Assembly: GCF_001050235.1 (NCBI RefSeq)
Contig: NZ_DF967972.1
Span: 3,438,724-3,502,723, forward strand
DNA: 64,000 nucleotides
Origin: Longilinea arvoryzae
GTDB lineage: Bacteria > Chloroflexota > Anaerolineae > Anaerolineales > Anaerolineaceae
Direction: 5' to 3'
The notes under the pieces were generated by a model. That model was given only the letters and a program-made list of their open reading frames with translations, was not told the DNA's origin and searched no databases. Below, piece by piece: positions 19,672 to 28,876 of the stretch (position 1 is the stretch's first letter; each line of letters begins with the position of its first letter). A program made the position numbers and the translations under genes.

Positions 19672-21045
19672 GTGCGTTACCCACCCGAACCTTTTCGTAT
19701 CAAGGTCGTCGAACCGATCAAATTGATCTCCCCCGAAGCGCGCCAGCAGGCCATGCAAGCTGCCGGGCATAATGTGTTTGCGCTGCGCGCCGAAGATGTC
19801 TTCATCGATCTGCTGACCGATTCCGGCACGGGCGCAATGAGCCAGGATCAGTGGGCGGCCATCATGCGTGGGGACGAATCCTACGCCGGTGCGCGCTCCT
19901 ACTACAACCTCGCGGACGCAATGACCGAGATTTTTGGTTTCGAGCATTTCGTGCCCACCCACCAGGGACGCGCTGCGGAGAACATCCTCACCAGCCAGTT
20001 GGTCAAACCGGGCATGTTCGTGCCCTCCAATATGCACTTCGACACCACGGAAGGCAACATCATGGCCCGGGGCGGCCGGCCGACCAACCTGGTCATCGAT
20101 GAAGCCTTCGACCCCACCAACCTCCACCCCTTCAAGGGGAATATGGATATTCAAAAGCTGCGCAACTTCATCCAGAAGGTCGGGCCGCAGAAAATTCCCT
20201 TCGGAGCCATCACCATCACCAACAATGCCGGCGGCGGGCAGCCCGTTTCGGTGGCCAACATCCGGGCTGTTTCCGAGACCTATCACGAATTTGGCATTCC
20301 CTTCTTCATCGACGCGTGCCGCTATGCCGAAAATGCCTATTTCATCAAGCTGCGCGAGCCAGGCTATGCGAACAAGAGCACGCTCGAAATCGCCCGCGAG
20401 ATCTTCGCCCTGGCGGACGGCGCCTGGATGAGTGCCAAGAAAGACGGCATGGTCAACATCGGCGGCTTCCTGGCCATGCGCGACGGAGAGCTGTTCCAGA
20501 AGGTCTGCAACGAACTGATTCTGCGCGAAGGCTTCGTCACCTACGGCGGGTTGGCCGGCCGCGATTTGGACGCGCTGGCAGTCGGCCTGCGCGAAGGCCT
20601 GGACGAAAGTTACCTCGCGTATCGCATCGGACAGACCGGCTACCTGGGTGCGCGCTTGAAAGAGAATAACGTCCCCTGCATCGAACCTTCCGGCGGCCAC
20701 GCCATCTTCCTGGATGCCGGCCGGCTTTTGCCGCACATCCCGCATGCCGAATTCCCCGGCCAATCCCTGGTCGCCAGCCTGTATCTGGCCGGCGGCATTC
20801 GCGGCGTGGAAATCGGTTCGGTCATGTTTGCGCATCCGGATCCGGATACCGGCAAAATCGTCTACCCGCAGCTCGAGATGGTGCGGCTGGCCATTCCGCG
20901 CCGGGTGTATACCCAGGCCCATATGGACTATGTCGCGGATGTGCTGGGCGAACTGGCGTTGAAGGCCAAAGAGCTTCGCGGTTACCGCTTCACCTACGCG
21001 CCCGAACTGCTGCGCCACTTTACCGCGCGATTCGAAACGCTATAA
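19672..21045 (+). CDS. tnaA: Tryptophanase (tryptophan indole-lyase)
   Basis: A PLP enzyme that splits L-tryptophan into indole, pyruvate and ammonia. The 457 residues align throughout with the tryptophanase/tyrosine phenol-lyase family: [26 protein letters not shown], the PLP lysine in [13 protein letters not shown], and RHFTARF near the end. Three specificity sites favour tryptophanase: Asp in HFDTTEGN where phenol-lyases have Thr, VEIGS where they have MERG, and His in RHFTAR where they have Phe. The GTG start at 19672 follows AAGGAGG by 8 bases. No tnaC-like leader peptide was found upstream. Confidence 0.93.
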   Translation: MRYPPEPFRIKVVEPIKLISPEARQQAMQAAGHNVFALRAEDVFIDLLTDSGTGAMSQDQWAAIMRGDESYAGARSYYNLADAMTEIFGFEHFVPTHQGRAAENILTSQLVKPGMFVPSNMHFDTTEGNIMARGGRPTNLVIDEAFDPTNLHPFKGNMDIQKLRNFIQKVGPQKIPFGAITITNNAGGGQPVSVANIRAVSETYHEFGIPFFIDACRYAENAYFIKLREPGYANKSTLEIAREIFALADGAWMSAKKDGMVNIGGFLAMRDGELFQKVCNELILREGFVTYGGLAGRDLDALAVGLREGLDESYLAYRIGQTGYLGARLKENNVPCIEPSGGHAIFLDAGRLLPHIPHAEFPGQSLVASLYLAGGIRGVEIGSVMFAHPDPDTGKIVYPQLEMVRLAIPRRVYTQAHMDYVADVLGELALKAKELRGYRFTYAPELLRHFTARFETL

Positions 21046-21056
21046 GGAGTCTTTCC

Positions 21057-21494
21057 ATGAAATCCAGAATGCTGCACATTCTTTTGGCCGCTTCTTTGCT
21101 CCTGCTGGCCTTGACCGCCTGCCTGCCCGGCAAAGCCGTCAAGGGCGACGATCAAAAAGCAGTTCTGGCCTACGTCGAACCCATCGCCGATCGTATCTTC
21201 AACGGCATCGAGGGCAATGATTACGCTCTCTTCTCACAAGATTTCAATGAGACAATGATCAAGGGCATCGACGAAGCCTCCTTCCAACAGTTACGCGAAT
21301 TGCTATCCACAAAAGTTGGCAGTTATCAAAGCCGCGAGGTGAGTAGCGTACGGGATGTCGACGGCACCCTGCTGGTGATCTACACCGCTGTCTACACGAA
21401 TGCCAAACAGGTCGTCATCAATCTCAGCGTGACCGGCACTGAACCTCATCAGGTCACCGGGTTGTATTTCAATGCGCCCGAGCTGAAAAAGTAA
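21057..21494 (+). CDS. Small lipoprotein, DUF3887-like
   Basis: A 145-residue protein with a lipoprotein signal peptide ending in the lipobox LTAC (Cys about residue 22). The rest is a small alpha/beta domain with the pattern FNGIEGNDYALFSQDFNE and a later LLVIYTAVYTNAKQVVINL, like DUF3887/NTF2-like secreted domains. It is expected to be anchored on the outside of the membrane. It starts 11 bases after tnaA and shares its terminator, but a link with tryptophan breakdown is not evident. Confidence 0.75.
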   Translation: MKSRMLHILLAASLLLLALTACLPGKAVKGDDQKAVLAYVEPIADRIFNGIEGNDYALFSQDFNETMIKGIDEASFQQLRELLSTKVGSYQSREVSSVRDVDGTLLVIYTAVYTNAKQVVINLSVTGTEPHQVTGLYFNAPELKK

Positions 21495-21514
21495 GCTGTT
21501 TTTCGAAACGAACC

Positions 21515-21553
21515 AAAAAGGCTGATCCGAAGTATTATGGATCAGCCTTTTTT
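21515..21553 (+). terminator. Intrinsic terminator after tnaA and the lipoprotein gene
   Basis: The stem AAAAAGGCTGATCC / GGATCAGCCTTTTT with a 10-nt loop runs into a T-tract. The A-rich left side lets it also work for mazG on the minus strand. Confidence 0.9.
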
Positions 21554-21572
21554 GATTCGTCTGGAGTTGGAT

Positions 21573-22688
21573 TTATGGAATTGCGCCGCGCTCGATGCGT
21601 TTGGCCTCATCCCACAGGGTATCCATTTCGGCCAGAGTCATGCCATTCATGTCGCGCCCCATTTCACGGGCGCGCTTTTCGATGTGGGCAAAGCGGCTGC
21701 GGAAGCGCTGGTTGGCCTCGCGCAGGGCCGTCTCCGAATCCACCTTATGCCAGCGTACGTAATTCACCACGGCAAAGAGCAGATCGCCCAGTTCTTTGGC
21801 GCGGTGAGCATCATCTTCTGCCGTGCGCACTTCTTCCAGTTCTTCCATGACTTTTTCCAGCACAGGAGCCACCTCGGGCCAGTCGAAACCCACCCGCGCA
21901 GCGCGGTCCTGAAATTCCTGGGCCTGCGCCAGGGCGGGGAATTCGCTAGCAACGCCATCCAAAATGCCCTTGTGATCGGCTTCGCCGTTGGCTTCACGTT
22001 CGGCGGCTTTGAGTTTTTCCCAGTTCTGCAACACGTTCTTGACCCCATCCACCTGCACGTCCCCAAATACATGCGGGTGGCGGCGTACGATTTTACGGTT
22101 GATGCCCTGCAGGATATCCGTCATGCGGAATTCGCCGGCCTCATTGGCAATTTGAGCGTGCAGCACAATTTGCAATAACAGATCGCCAAACTCCTCGGTC
22201 ATACCGGTCACATTGCCGGCGTCCAGGGCTGCCAGCGTTTCATAGCATTCCTCCAGCAGGCTCTTGCGCAGGGAATCGTGCGTCTGCTCGCGGTCCCACG
22301 GGCAACCGTCCGGCGCGCGCAGGCGGGCGATGACTTCCTGGAACGCCTCCATCGAGGTATCCACGCCCAGAATGGGAACATACACAGCCCTTATGCCTCC
22401 GGCCTGGCCCAACTCCGAAAGCCGCAAATTCTTACGCTCCAGGGTTCCTGGTGTGGATTCGGCCAGAGTTTGCAACTCGAAGGTTTCGGGATACGTCGAG
22501 AGCAGAACCGTTTGCAGGGTCGGCAGAATTTCATCTGTGAGATCCGTCAAAATAGCCGGCATCGAGGGCGGAAATGGCGGGAGGAGCAGTTTCTCCAGCG
22601 CCTTTCCGGCCAAAACGACCACACCCTCCCCAGGATTGCTCTGAAAGGCTTCCAGATACCGGTCGATCGAATTTCCTTGTTTCGTCAT
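21573..22688 (-). CDS. mazG: Nucleoside triphosphate pyrophosphohydrolase MazG
   Basis: A 371-residue cytoplasmic NTP pyrophosphohydrolase with two MazG modules. The first has the metal-binding pattern LLEECYETLAALD...EEFGDLLLQ, the second MEELEEVR...ELGDLLFAVVNY. The entry segment LRAPDGCPWDREQTHDSLR is typical. The first 110 residues or so are an extra N-terminal part; bacterial relatives can carry a tetrapyrrole-methylase domain there, but this piece is too short and shows no methylase motif. The ATG at 22688 has AAAGGG upstream and is preferred over an in-frame start at 22721. Confidence 0.92.
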   Translation of the reverse strand: MTKQGNSIDRYLEAFQSNPGEGVVVLAGKALEKLLLPPFPPSMPAILTDLTDEILPTLQTVLLSTYPETFELQTLAESTPGTLERKNLRLSELGQAGGIRAVYVPILGVDTSMEAFQEVIARLRAPDGCPWDREQTHDSLRKSLLEECYETLAALDAGNVTGMTEEFGDLLLQIVLHAQIANEAGEFRMTDILQGINRKIVRRHPHVFGDVQVDGVKNVLQNWEKLKAAEREANGEADHKGILDGVASEFPALAQAQEFQDRAARVGFDWPEVAPVLEKVMEELEEVRTAEDDAHRAKELGDLLFAVVNYVRWHKVDSETALREANQRFRSRFAHIEKRAREMGRDMNGMTLAEMDTLWDEAKRIERGAIP

Positions 22689-22758
22689 TCGCTGCACCCT
22701 TTTTGCTTTCTCTGCATCCAAACATTAATCGCTTACATTTATCCGAAAGGGAACCAAA

Positions 22759-23163
22759 ATGTCAAATCAACTGGGATTCGAAGTCGCGATCCCCAAACCG
22801 CTCGATGAAGCCATCGAGACGATAACGGCATTATTGAAGACCGAAGGCTTTGGAATTTTAACGCGAATCGATGTCCGCGCAACCTTGAAAGAGAAAATTG
22901 GCGCCGATTTCAGGCCTTATGTCATCCTGGGCGCCTGCAACCCGACTCTGGCGCATAGCGCCCTGGAAATCGACGCCTGGTTGGGATTGCTGCTGCCCTG
23001 CAACGTGACAGTCGAATCGATCGATGATCGATCCAGTCTGGTGCGCATTGCCAACCCCGAATTGATGGCCACCTTTAGCCAATCGCCGGAAAAGCTGTCC
23101 GAAATCGTCAAGACTGCCACCCGGAAACTAAACAACGTCGTCAGTGCGCTTGCACTGGCTTAA
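22759..23163 (+). CDS. DUF302 family protein
   Basis: A 134-residue small cytoplasmic protein. It fits the DUF302 pattern: an early KTEGFGILTRIDVRATLKEK, then FRPYVILGACNPTLAHSALE, then LGLLLPCNVTV. The family function is unknown; a Cys in GACNP and another in LPCNV are conserved-looking. It is divergent from mazG with 70 bases between the starts. Confidence 0.85.
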   Translation: MSNQLGFEVAIPKPLDEAIETITALLKTEGFGILTRIDVRATLKEKIGADFRPYVILGACNPTLAHSALEIDAWLGLLLPCNVTVESIDDRSSLVRIANPELMATFSQSPEKLSEIVKTATRKLNNVVSALALA

Positions 23164-23169
23164 GAAACG

Positions 23170-23216
23170 CTTTTATGGTTCGCAACAGCACTTGCCGCTG
23201 TCGCGAACCATAAAAG
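23170..23216. terminator. Bidirectional terminator between DUF302 gene and rpsI
   Basis: A perfect 14-bp stem (CTTTTATGGTTCGC / GCGAACCATAAAAG) with an inner ACAGC/GCTGT pairing lies between the convergent stops. It has T-rich bases on both exits and closes the whole ribosomal-protein run on the minus strand. Confidence 0.85.
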
Positions 23217-23246
23217 TTTCGTTCGAATTTCCCGTTAGGGAAACTA

Positions 23247-23642
23247 TTAACGTTTGGTGTAGGTAGGAGCCTTGCGGGCGCGCTTGAGGCCTGGCTTCTT
23301 GCGTTCCTTGATGCGAGCATCGCGGGTTAGCAGGCTGTACTTACGCAGCATGGACACGTAATCGTGGTTCATTTTCACCAACGCGCGCGCCAAACCCAGT
23401 TGGACCGAGTCCACCTGGCCGGTCACACCGCCACCCTTGACGACAACAGTGATGTCGTAGGTGGTCAGTTCCTGGCCGGTAGCTTGCAGAGGTTGGAGAA
23501 CTTTCTCCATATCACCCATACGGGTGAAATATTCTGCGGCAAGCTTTTCATTGACAACGACTTTTCCGGTGCCATTCATCACACGCACGCGAGCCGTGCT
23601 TTCCTTGCGGCGCCCAATACCTTCAAAATACTGAACTGACAT
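23247..23642 (-). CDS. rpsI: 30S ribosomal protein S9 (uS9)
   Basis: 131 residues with the S9 start FEGIGRRKESTARVR, the internal VKGGGVTGQVDSVQLG and the basic C-terminal tail ending in YTKR that reaches the P-site tRNA. It is the last gene of the run and follows rplM by 15 bases, the common L13-S9 pair. Confidence 0.98.
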   Translation of the reverse strand: MSVQYFEGIGRRKESTARVRVMNGTGKVVVNEKLAAEYFTRMGDMEKVLQPLQATGQELTTYDITVVVKGGGVTGQVDSVQLGLARALVKMNHDYVSMLRKYSLLTRDARIKERKKPGLKRARKAPTYTKR

Positions 23643-23657
23643 CTTCGCCCTGCTCCT

Positions 23658-24089
23658 TTATGCAACCGACTGCGGGTTCTGGCTTTGATGCGGGTGGTCG
23701 CTCCCGACATAGACCTTCAACCGCTTGATCAGCTTGTGGCCGATCTTGTTGTGCGGCAGCATTCCCCAAACCGCGTCCTGGATCACACGATCCGGGTGCC
23801 GTTGGAGCTGCTCACGCAGGCTGACGGATTTCAAGCCACCGGGGTAACCAGAATGATGGTGGTACCACTTTTCTTCCATCTGCTGGCTGTTGACTTTCAC
23901 CTGCCCGGCGTTGACCACAACCACAAAATCACCCATATCGACGCCTGGGGTGTAGGTTGGTTTATGTTTGCCCAGCAGGTAACTGGCGATTTGCGTCGCC
24001 AACCGGCCCAGGCCTTCATCCCGCGCGTCCACGAGGATCCATTTACTTTCGGGTTTACCCTTGATCACGAACGTCTTGTCCACGGTCAT
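23658..24089 (-). CDS. rplM: 50S ribosomal protein L13 (uL13)
   Basis: 143 residues from the ATG at 24089 (GGAGAAG upstream). Typical segments are WILVDARDEGLGRLAT, GKHKPTYTPGVDMGDFVVVVN and WGMLPHNKIG. A longer in-frame reading extends into truA and is not real. Confidence 0.98.
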   Translation of the reverse strand: MTVDKTFVIKGKPESKWILVDARDEGLGRLATQIASYLLGKHKPTYTPGVDMGDFVVVVNAGQVKVNSQQMEEKWYHHHSGYPGGLKSVSLREQLQRHPDRVIQDAVWGMLPHNKIGHKLIKRLKVYVGSDHPHQSQNPQSVA

Positions 24090-24112
24090 CTTCTCCACTA
24101 GCAGACAAGGTA

Positions 24113-24877
24113 TTAAACCTTTTTTTCCAGTTCCTGCCCATTTTCCGGGTATCGGACTTCGGCCAATTCCAGGCCATTCGGTGCTGCGATCCCGGCAATC
24201 TGAACGGTTTGGTGATCGATTCCATCCGCCAATTGCTCCAGGCTCCAGCGCCCCTGAGCCACAGCCACCTGGACGTAGACCAACCGGCGCACCATGTGGT
24301 ATAGGAAGGCATTCGCGATGATCGTGAATTGCCAACCGTCCCCTTCTGGCTGCCAGAAGGCTCGATGGACCACTCGGATGGTGCTGCCCTTCGGCCGGGT
24401 GGGCATTCCAAAGGCTGCAAAATCATGCGAACCTATGAACAATGCCGCTGCGGCGTGAAGACGTTCACCATCCACCGGGGGCCACACCCGCCATTCAAAC
24501 CGGTCGCGGAGCGGGTTTCGCTCTGGATTGCAGTAAAGCCGGTAATGATAGCAGCGCCAAAGAGCTCCAAAACGGGGATGAAACTCTTCATCTGCCACCT
24601 TTACCGCCTTCACTGCCACATCTCCCGGCAGTTCGGCGTTGAGGGCCCTGCCCAACGTTTCGGGTGGGTGATGCCAGTCGAAGTCGACTGCAATCACCTG
24701 ACCAGAAGCGTGGACCCCGGTATCGGTTCGACCACTGGAGAGGATACTGCGGCCCTGCCAGCCTAGACGCTGTAAAGCCGCTTCTACCTCACCCTGAACC
24801 GTGCGGGCCTCTCCCTGGCGTTGATATCCCAGGAAGTCCGTCCCATCGTAGGCAAGAATAATCTGGTAACGTGCCAT
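24113..24877 (-). CDS. truA: tRNA pseudouridine(38-40) synthase
   Basis: 254-residue enzyme that isomerises uridines 38-40 in the anticodon arm of tRNAs. The catalytic Asp is in GRTDTGVHASGQV; YDGTDFLGYQRQ near the start and FLYHMVRRLV near the end are family motifs. The ATG at 24877 is preferred over an in-frame TTG at 24895. It sits between rplQ and rplM, a common arrangement. Confidence 0.96.
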   Translation of the reverse strand: MARYQIILAYDGTDFLGYQRQGEARTVQGEVEAALQRLGWQGRSILSSGRTDTGVHASGQVIAVDFDWHHPPETLGRALNAELPGDVAVKAVKVADEEFHPRFGALWRCYHYRLYCNPERNPLRDRFEWRVWPPVDGERLHAAAALFIGSHDFAAFGMPTRPKGSTIRVVHRAFWQPEGDGWQFTIIANAFLYHMVRRLVYVQVAVAQGRWSLEQLADGIDHQTVQIAGIAAPNGLELAEVRYPENGQELEKKV

Positions 24878-24907
24878 TCCATTCCGGTTCTGCAAGCCCG
24901 GTCTGGA

Positions 24908-25288
24908 CTATTCTTCGACCAGCTCCAAGAGAACCATATCAGCGTTATCGCCCAAACGGGGACCCAACTTCAGGATCCGGGTATACCCGCCGGGACGCGT
25001 GCTGAAGCGCGGAGCGATGTCGTCAAAGAGCTTTTTCACCACCACCGGGTCACTGCCCAGACGGGCAGAAACCAGACGGCGGGCGTTGACCTTTTCGATT
25101 TCAGTGCCCTTCGCGCTGTTGCGGGCCAGCGTGATCAGACGCTCGGCGTCGCTGCGGATTGACATCGCTTTGGCGCGAGTCGTCGTAATCCGTTCATGCG
25201 TGAAGAGCTGGCGGATCATAGTCCGGCGCAATCCTTCGCGTCGGTCCTTACCACCACCAAGTTTGTATCCAGCTACCTGATGTCGCAT
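24908..25288 (-). CDS. rplQ: 50S ribosomal protein L17 (bL17)
   Basis: 126 residues. The N-terminal part MRHQVAGYKLGG and RTMIRQLFTHERITTTRAKA are diagnostic. It follows rpoA by 6 bases, as in most bacteria. Confidence 0.98.
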   Translation of the reverse strand: MRHQVAGYKLGGGKDRREGLRRTMIRQLFTHERITTTRAKAMSIRSDAERLITLARNSAKGTEIEKVNARRLVSARLGSDPVVVKKLFDDIAPRFSTRPGGYTRILKLGPRLGDNADMVLLELVEE

Positions 25289-25294
25289 GTAATC

Positions 25295-26260
25295 TTACTC
25301 CGTAATTTTGTCATCGCGCAGGAAGCCTTTTTCACGCATCTTCTGGCGAAGTTCATCTAAGCTTTTCTCACCAAAGTTGCGGATGGACATAACGGCTTCG
25401 TCGCCCTTTTCCAGCAAGTCCAGCACATCGCCCACCGTGGTAATCCCGGTCCGTTTGAGCGAGTTGAACACCCGCACCGACAGATCCAGATTCTCAATGG
25501 GGGTTTCGGCGGCTTCACTGGTCAACCGGCTACCCGTTGCTTCCTTTTCGGTTCCGATCACCAGTGTTTCTTCACTGATGCCGGAAATGTAGCGAAGATG
25601 ATCGATCAGGATCTTCGAGCTCGCACCCAAAGCCTTTTCAGGGGCTACCGTACCGTCGGTCCAGATTTCCAGGGCCAGGCGGTCGTAATTGGTGCTCTGA
25701 CCAACACGGGCGGAACCCACGTTGTAATTCACACGCTTTACCGGCGTATAAATCGCATCCACAGGAAGTTCGCCAATGGGCAGGCGTCCACTGCGATCGC
25801 CAGAAGGCGAATAGCCGCGGCCGCGCTCAACTGTCAGGTCGATTTCCAACCGCGTGCGGCTGTCGTCGACGGTGAACAGATAGAGATCCGGATTGACGAT
25901 CTCCACCTCAGCCGGTGCCTGGATGTCTGCGGCTGTGACAACGCCTTCACCGCGAACGTCCAGATGCAAGTGTGCTGAATCGGTGTCGTGCAGCATCAGG
26001 CGCAGTTGTTTGATCTGCAGCGTGACCTGAATGACATCTTCACGCACACCCGGAATGTCGCTGAACTCGTGCAGTACATCCGAGATCCGGATGGACGTTA
26101 CCGCTGCCCCTTCAAGGGAAGACAACAGGACACGTCGCAGCGCATTACCCAGGGTGACCCCATAACCCCGTTCGAGCGGGCTGATGACAAACTTGCCGTA
26201 GTTGCGAGCCTCAGCTTCGCGTTCGACTTTCGGCGTTACCATGTTACTTAAGGCGCACAC
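25295..26260 (-). CDS. rpoA: DNA-directed RNA polymerase subunit alpha
   Basis: 321 residues. The N-terminal domain that dimerises and nucleates the polymerase is seen in FVISPLERGYGVTLGNALRR; the C-terminal domain that contacts UP elements and activators spans about residues 240-310 (LDLSVRVFNSLKRTGITTVG, SIRNFGEKSLDEL). The GTG at 26260 is preceded by GGAAAGGGGTG at good spacing; an in-frame ATG at 26242 lacks a ribosome site. It follows rpsD in the alpha operon. Confidence 0.97.
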   Translation of the reverse strand: MCALSNMVTPKVEREAEARNYGKFVISPLERGYGVTLGNALRRVLLSSLEGAAVTSIRISDVLHEFSDIPGVREDVIQVTLQIKQLRLMLHDTDSAHLHLDVRGEGVVTAADIQAPAEVEIVNPDLYLFTVDDSRTRLEIDLTVERGRGYSPSGDRSGRLPIGELPVDAIYTPVKRVNYNVGSARVGQSTNYDRLALEIWTDGTVAPEKALGASSKILIDHLRYISGISEETLVIGTEKEATGSRLTSEAAETPIENLDLSVRVFNSLKRTGITTVGDVLDLLEKGDEAVMSIRNFGEKSLDELRQKMREKGFLRDDKITE

Positions 26261-26316
26261 GTTTCACCCCTTTCCGATGCACTGGTTTGTATTTCGCACA
26301 CCGGATCGTTTCAGCA

Positions 26317-26955
26317 CTACCGCGAGTAATACTCAACGATGAGCTGTTCGTTCAGGTTACCGTCGATTTCGGCGCGTTCAGGGCTGCGCAACACACGGCC
26401 TGAGATCGTCTTCAGATCGCGGTCGAGCCACGAAGCACACACACGCTTTTCAGCAACATCGGCCAGTTCCTTGAAGTAAGTGGTCTTGCGGGCGCTTTCG
26501 TGCAGTGTGATGACATCGCCCTGTCGAAGAATCATCGAGGGGATATCAGCGCGGCGACCGTTGACCAGGAAATGACCGTGATTCACCAATTGGCGAGCCT
26601 GGCTGCGATTTTCAGCCAAACCCATGCGGTAGATCACGTTATCAAGACGCATTTCGAGCGTCACCAGCAAAGCCAGGCCGGTCAGACCGGGAGTCTTTCG
26701 CGCAATCGCGAAAGTGCGGCGGAACTGGCGTTCCAGAACGCCGTAGACCCGGCGAACCTTCTGCTTGGCGCGCAGTTGGCGGGAATAGTCGGATTCACGC
26801 TCACCACCGCGCTGACCGCTCTTCCCGTGTTGACCAGGGGCAAACCCGCGGCGTTCGAAAGCGCACTTGGCGCTGAAGCAACGGGAGCCCTTTAAAAATA
26901 GTTTTTCGTTTTCACGCCGGCACAATCTGCATACCGGACCGGTATATCTCGCCAT
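26317..26955 (-). CDS. rpsD: 30S ribosomal protein S4 (uS4), zinc-type
   Basis: 212 residues with the S4 RNA-binding fold (RLDNVIYRMGLAENRSQARQLVNHGHFLVNGR). The N-terminus has CRLC and later CFSAKC, so four Cys can bind zinc. S4 is the usual autogenous repressor of the alpha operon. Confidence 0.98.
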   Translation of the reverse strand: MARYTGPVCRLCRRENEKLFLKGSRCFSAKCAFERRGFAPGQHGKSGQRGGERESDYSRQLRAKQKVRRVYGVLERQFRRTFAIARKTPGLTGLALLVTLEMRLDNVIYRMGLAENRSQARQLVNHGHFLVNGRRADIPSMILRQGDVITLHESARKTTYFKELADVAEKRVCASWLDRDLKTISGRVLRSPERAEIDGNLNEQLIVEYYSR

Positions 26956-26976
26956 ATCTTCCCTTCCTTGATGGTA

Positions 26977-27381
26977 TTAGACGCGGCGTTTCTTAGGAGG
27001 CCGGCAGCCGTTATGCGGAACCGGTGTGATATCAGAAATCGAACGCACCCGCATGCCCATGGATTGGACAGCCCGGATGGCGGATTCACGGCCAGGACCA
27101 GGACCCTTGACGATCAGGTCGACTTCCTGAATTCCCATATTCTGAGCCGTCTTGATGGCCTGTTCGGCCGCCAGACGAGCTGCAAACGGGGTGCTCTTGC
27201 GAGAGCCCTTGAACCCAGCCGAGCCGGAACTGGCCCAGCAGACCGCGTTGCCTTGAATGTCAGTGACAGTCACGATCGTGTTATTGAAAGAGGCAAAGAC
27301 GTGCACCTGCCCGGAGGACAGTGTGCGCTTTACCTTGCGGACAGTCGTAGTGCGTCGCGCTGAACGTACGTTCTGTGCCAT
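26977..27381 (-). CDS. rpsK: 30S ribosomal protein S11 (uS11)
   Basis: 134 residues with [15 protein letters not shown], the [18 protein letters not shown] segment and the C-terminal [12 protein letters not shown], all diagnostic. It lies 21 bases before rpsD. Confidence 0.98.
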   Translation of the reverse strand: MAQNVRSARRTTTVRKVKRTLSSGQVHVFASFNNTIVTVTDIQGNAVCWASSGSAGFKGSRKSTPFAARLAAEQAIKTAQNMGIQEVDLIVKGPGPGRESAIRAVQSMGMRVRSISDITPVPHNGCRPPKKRRV

Positions 27382-27503
27382 ATTCCCTCGCTAAAAAATC
27401 TATTTCAGTCCTGCTGAGCGGAAGTTTGGTTTGCAGCCTATCCTGGTCGGGCAGCCGCGGGGCGGAAGGGTCCCCTATTTCCCGGCCAAGAGTCAGCAGC
27501 AAA

Positions 27504-27893
27504 TTACTTCTTCGTTGCTCCGCGGCGGCGGCCACGACCGGCCACTGTCTTTTTCGGACCCTTGCAGGTGCGAGCATTGGTGCGCGTGCGCTGGCCATTC
27601 ACCGGCAAATTATGACGGTGGCGCAGTCCACGATAGCACCCAATCTCGATCAACCGCTTGATGTTCATCTGAACTTCACGACGGAGATCGCCTTCAACCT
27701 TATAGTTCTTGGAGATAAACTCACGCACAGCGTTAACGTCGGTCTCGGGCATGTCTTTCACGCGGAGATCCGGGTTCACTTTGGTCGCTGCCAAAATCAC
27801 CTTGGCGCGAGTCGGGCCAATCCCGAAAATATAGGTTAGAGCAGTCTCGATCCGCTTGTTGCGCGGCAGATCAACGCCTTCAATTCTTGCCAT
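27504..27893 (-). CDS. rpsM: 30S ribosomal protein S13 (uS13)
   Basis: 129 residues. [20 protein letters not shown] and the C-terminal [16 protein letters not shown] are typical. It starts 6 bases after rpmJ. The 122-base gap to rpsK has no visible gene. Confidence 0.98.
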   Translation of the reverse strand: MARIEGVDLPRNKRIETALTYIFGIGPTRAKVILAATKVNPDLRVKDMPETDVNAVREFISKNYKVEGDLRREVQMNIKRLIEIGCYRGLRHRHNLPVNGQRTRTNARTCKGPKKTVAGRGRRRGATKK

Positions 27894-27899
27894 TGGTCA

Positions 27900-28013
27900 T
27901 TACCCCTGTCGCTGCTTATGCTTTGGGTTTTCGCAGATCACGTACAACAGACCGTGCCGGCGTACAATTTTGCATTTAGCGCAGCGCCTGCGAATGGATG
28001 GTGAAACCTTCAT
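27900..28013 (-). CDS. rpmJ: 50S ribosomal protein L36 (bL36)
   Basis: A 37-residue gene: [15 protein letters not shown] at the start and [11 protein letters not shown] at the end. CAKC, the second Cys site and the His make a zinc ribbon (C+ form). It is placed between map and rpsM; infA, often between map and rpmJ, is absent. Confidence 0.97.
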   Translation of the reverse strand: MKVSPSIRRRCAKCKIVRRHGLLYVICENPKHKQRQG

Positions 28014-28057
28014 GATTAACTCCTCATCAACAAGTGCAAATCCAGCCAAAGATGCAA

Positions 28058-28870
28058 TTATAACTGCACATTGGCATTTCGTCCAGCACTTTGCCCTTCA
28101 TCCAGGGTTGTCAGGATATAGGGGCCGTTCTCTGTCACGGCGACTGAGTGTTCGAAATGCCCCGTGAGAGAACCATCGGCTGATTTTACCGTCCACAGAT
28201 CCGGCATAACCCGGGTCATGGGTGTACCCACCAGCACCATCGGTTCCAACGCGATGGTCATTCCTGATCGCAGTATCAAGCCGCGACCCGGTTGGCCATA
28301 ATTGGGCACCTGGGGGCCTTCGTGCATTTCACGGCCCACCCCGTGACCGGTGTACTCGCGCGTGACGTAATAGCCGCGGCTTTCCACGTATTGTTGGATG
28401 GCGGCGGAAACATCGCCCAGGTGATTGCCCACAACCATTTTGGCAATCCCGGCGTATAAAGCGCCTTCCGTCACTTCCATCAGTTTCCTGGCAGTTTCGG
28501 ATACTTGCCCCACCCCAAAGGTAATCGCCGAATCCGCAACGAAACCTTCGTATACCGTTCCGCAATCCACGGAGACGATATCGCCCTCTTTCAGCTTGCG
28601 CTTACCGGGAATGCCATGAACCAGTTCTTCATTGACACTCACGTTCGTGCTCGCCGGATACGGCGTTGGACCGGGATATCCCTTGAAGGGTGAGTAACAT
28701 CCGTACTTGCGCAGGACTTCTTCTGCAGCAGCATTCAGATCCGCTGTAGTCGCACCGGGTCGGGCCACCGATTTCGCTGCAGCCAGGGCTTCCGCATTGA
28801 TGCGTCCCGCCTGGCGCATGATTTCGATTTCCTGAGCCGATTTGATCGTGATCTGACGCTCCCACGACAT
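28058..28870 (-). CDS. map: Methionine aminopeptidase, type I
   Basis: 270-residue metallopeptidase that removes the initiator methionine. The metal ligands are visible: the Asp pair in [19 protein letters not shown], His in [15 protein letters not shown], and Glu in MTIALEPMV and SVAVTENGP. No N-terminal zinc-finger extension is present. It is 6 bases downstream of adk. Confidence 0.97.
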   Translation of the reverse strand: MSWERQITIKSAQEIEIMRQAGRINAEALAAAKSVARPGATTADLNAAAEEVLRKYGCYSPFKGYPGPTPYPASTNVSVNEELVHGIPGKRKLKEGDIVSVDCGTVYEGFVADSAITFGVGQVSETARKLMEVTEGALYAGIAKMVVGNHLGDVSAAIQQYVESRGYYVTREYTGHGVGREMHEGPQVPNYGQPGRGLILRSGMTIALEPMVLVGTPMTRVMPDLWTVKSADGSLTGHFEHSVAVTENGPYILTTLDEGQSAGRNANVQL

Positions 28871-28876
28871 ATTGCA

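Noticed and set aside
19555..21018. A 487-residue minus-strand ORF opposite tnaA
   Set aside because: It is the shadow of tnaA in a codon-biased gene; its sequence matches no family and it lacks a ribosome site.
19672..21045. Tyrosine phenol-lyase instead of tryptophanase
   Set aside because: Overall similarity fits both, but the Asp before TTEGN, the VEIGS segment and the His in RHFTAR are the tryptophanase versions of the substrate-specific sites.
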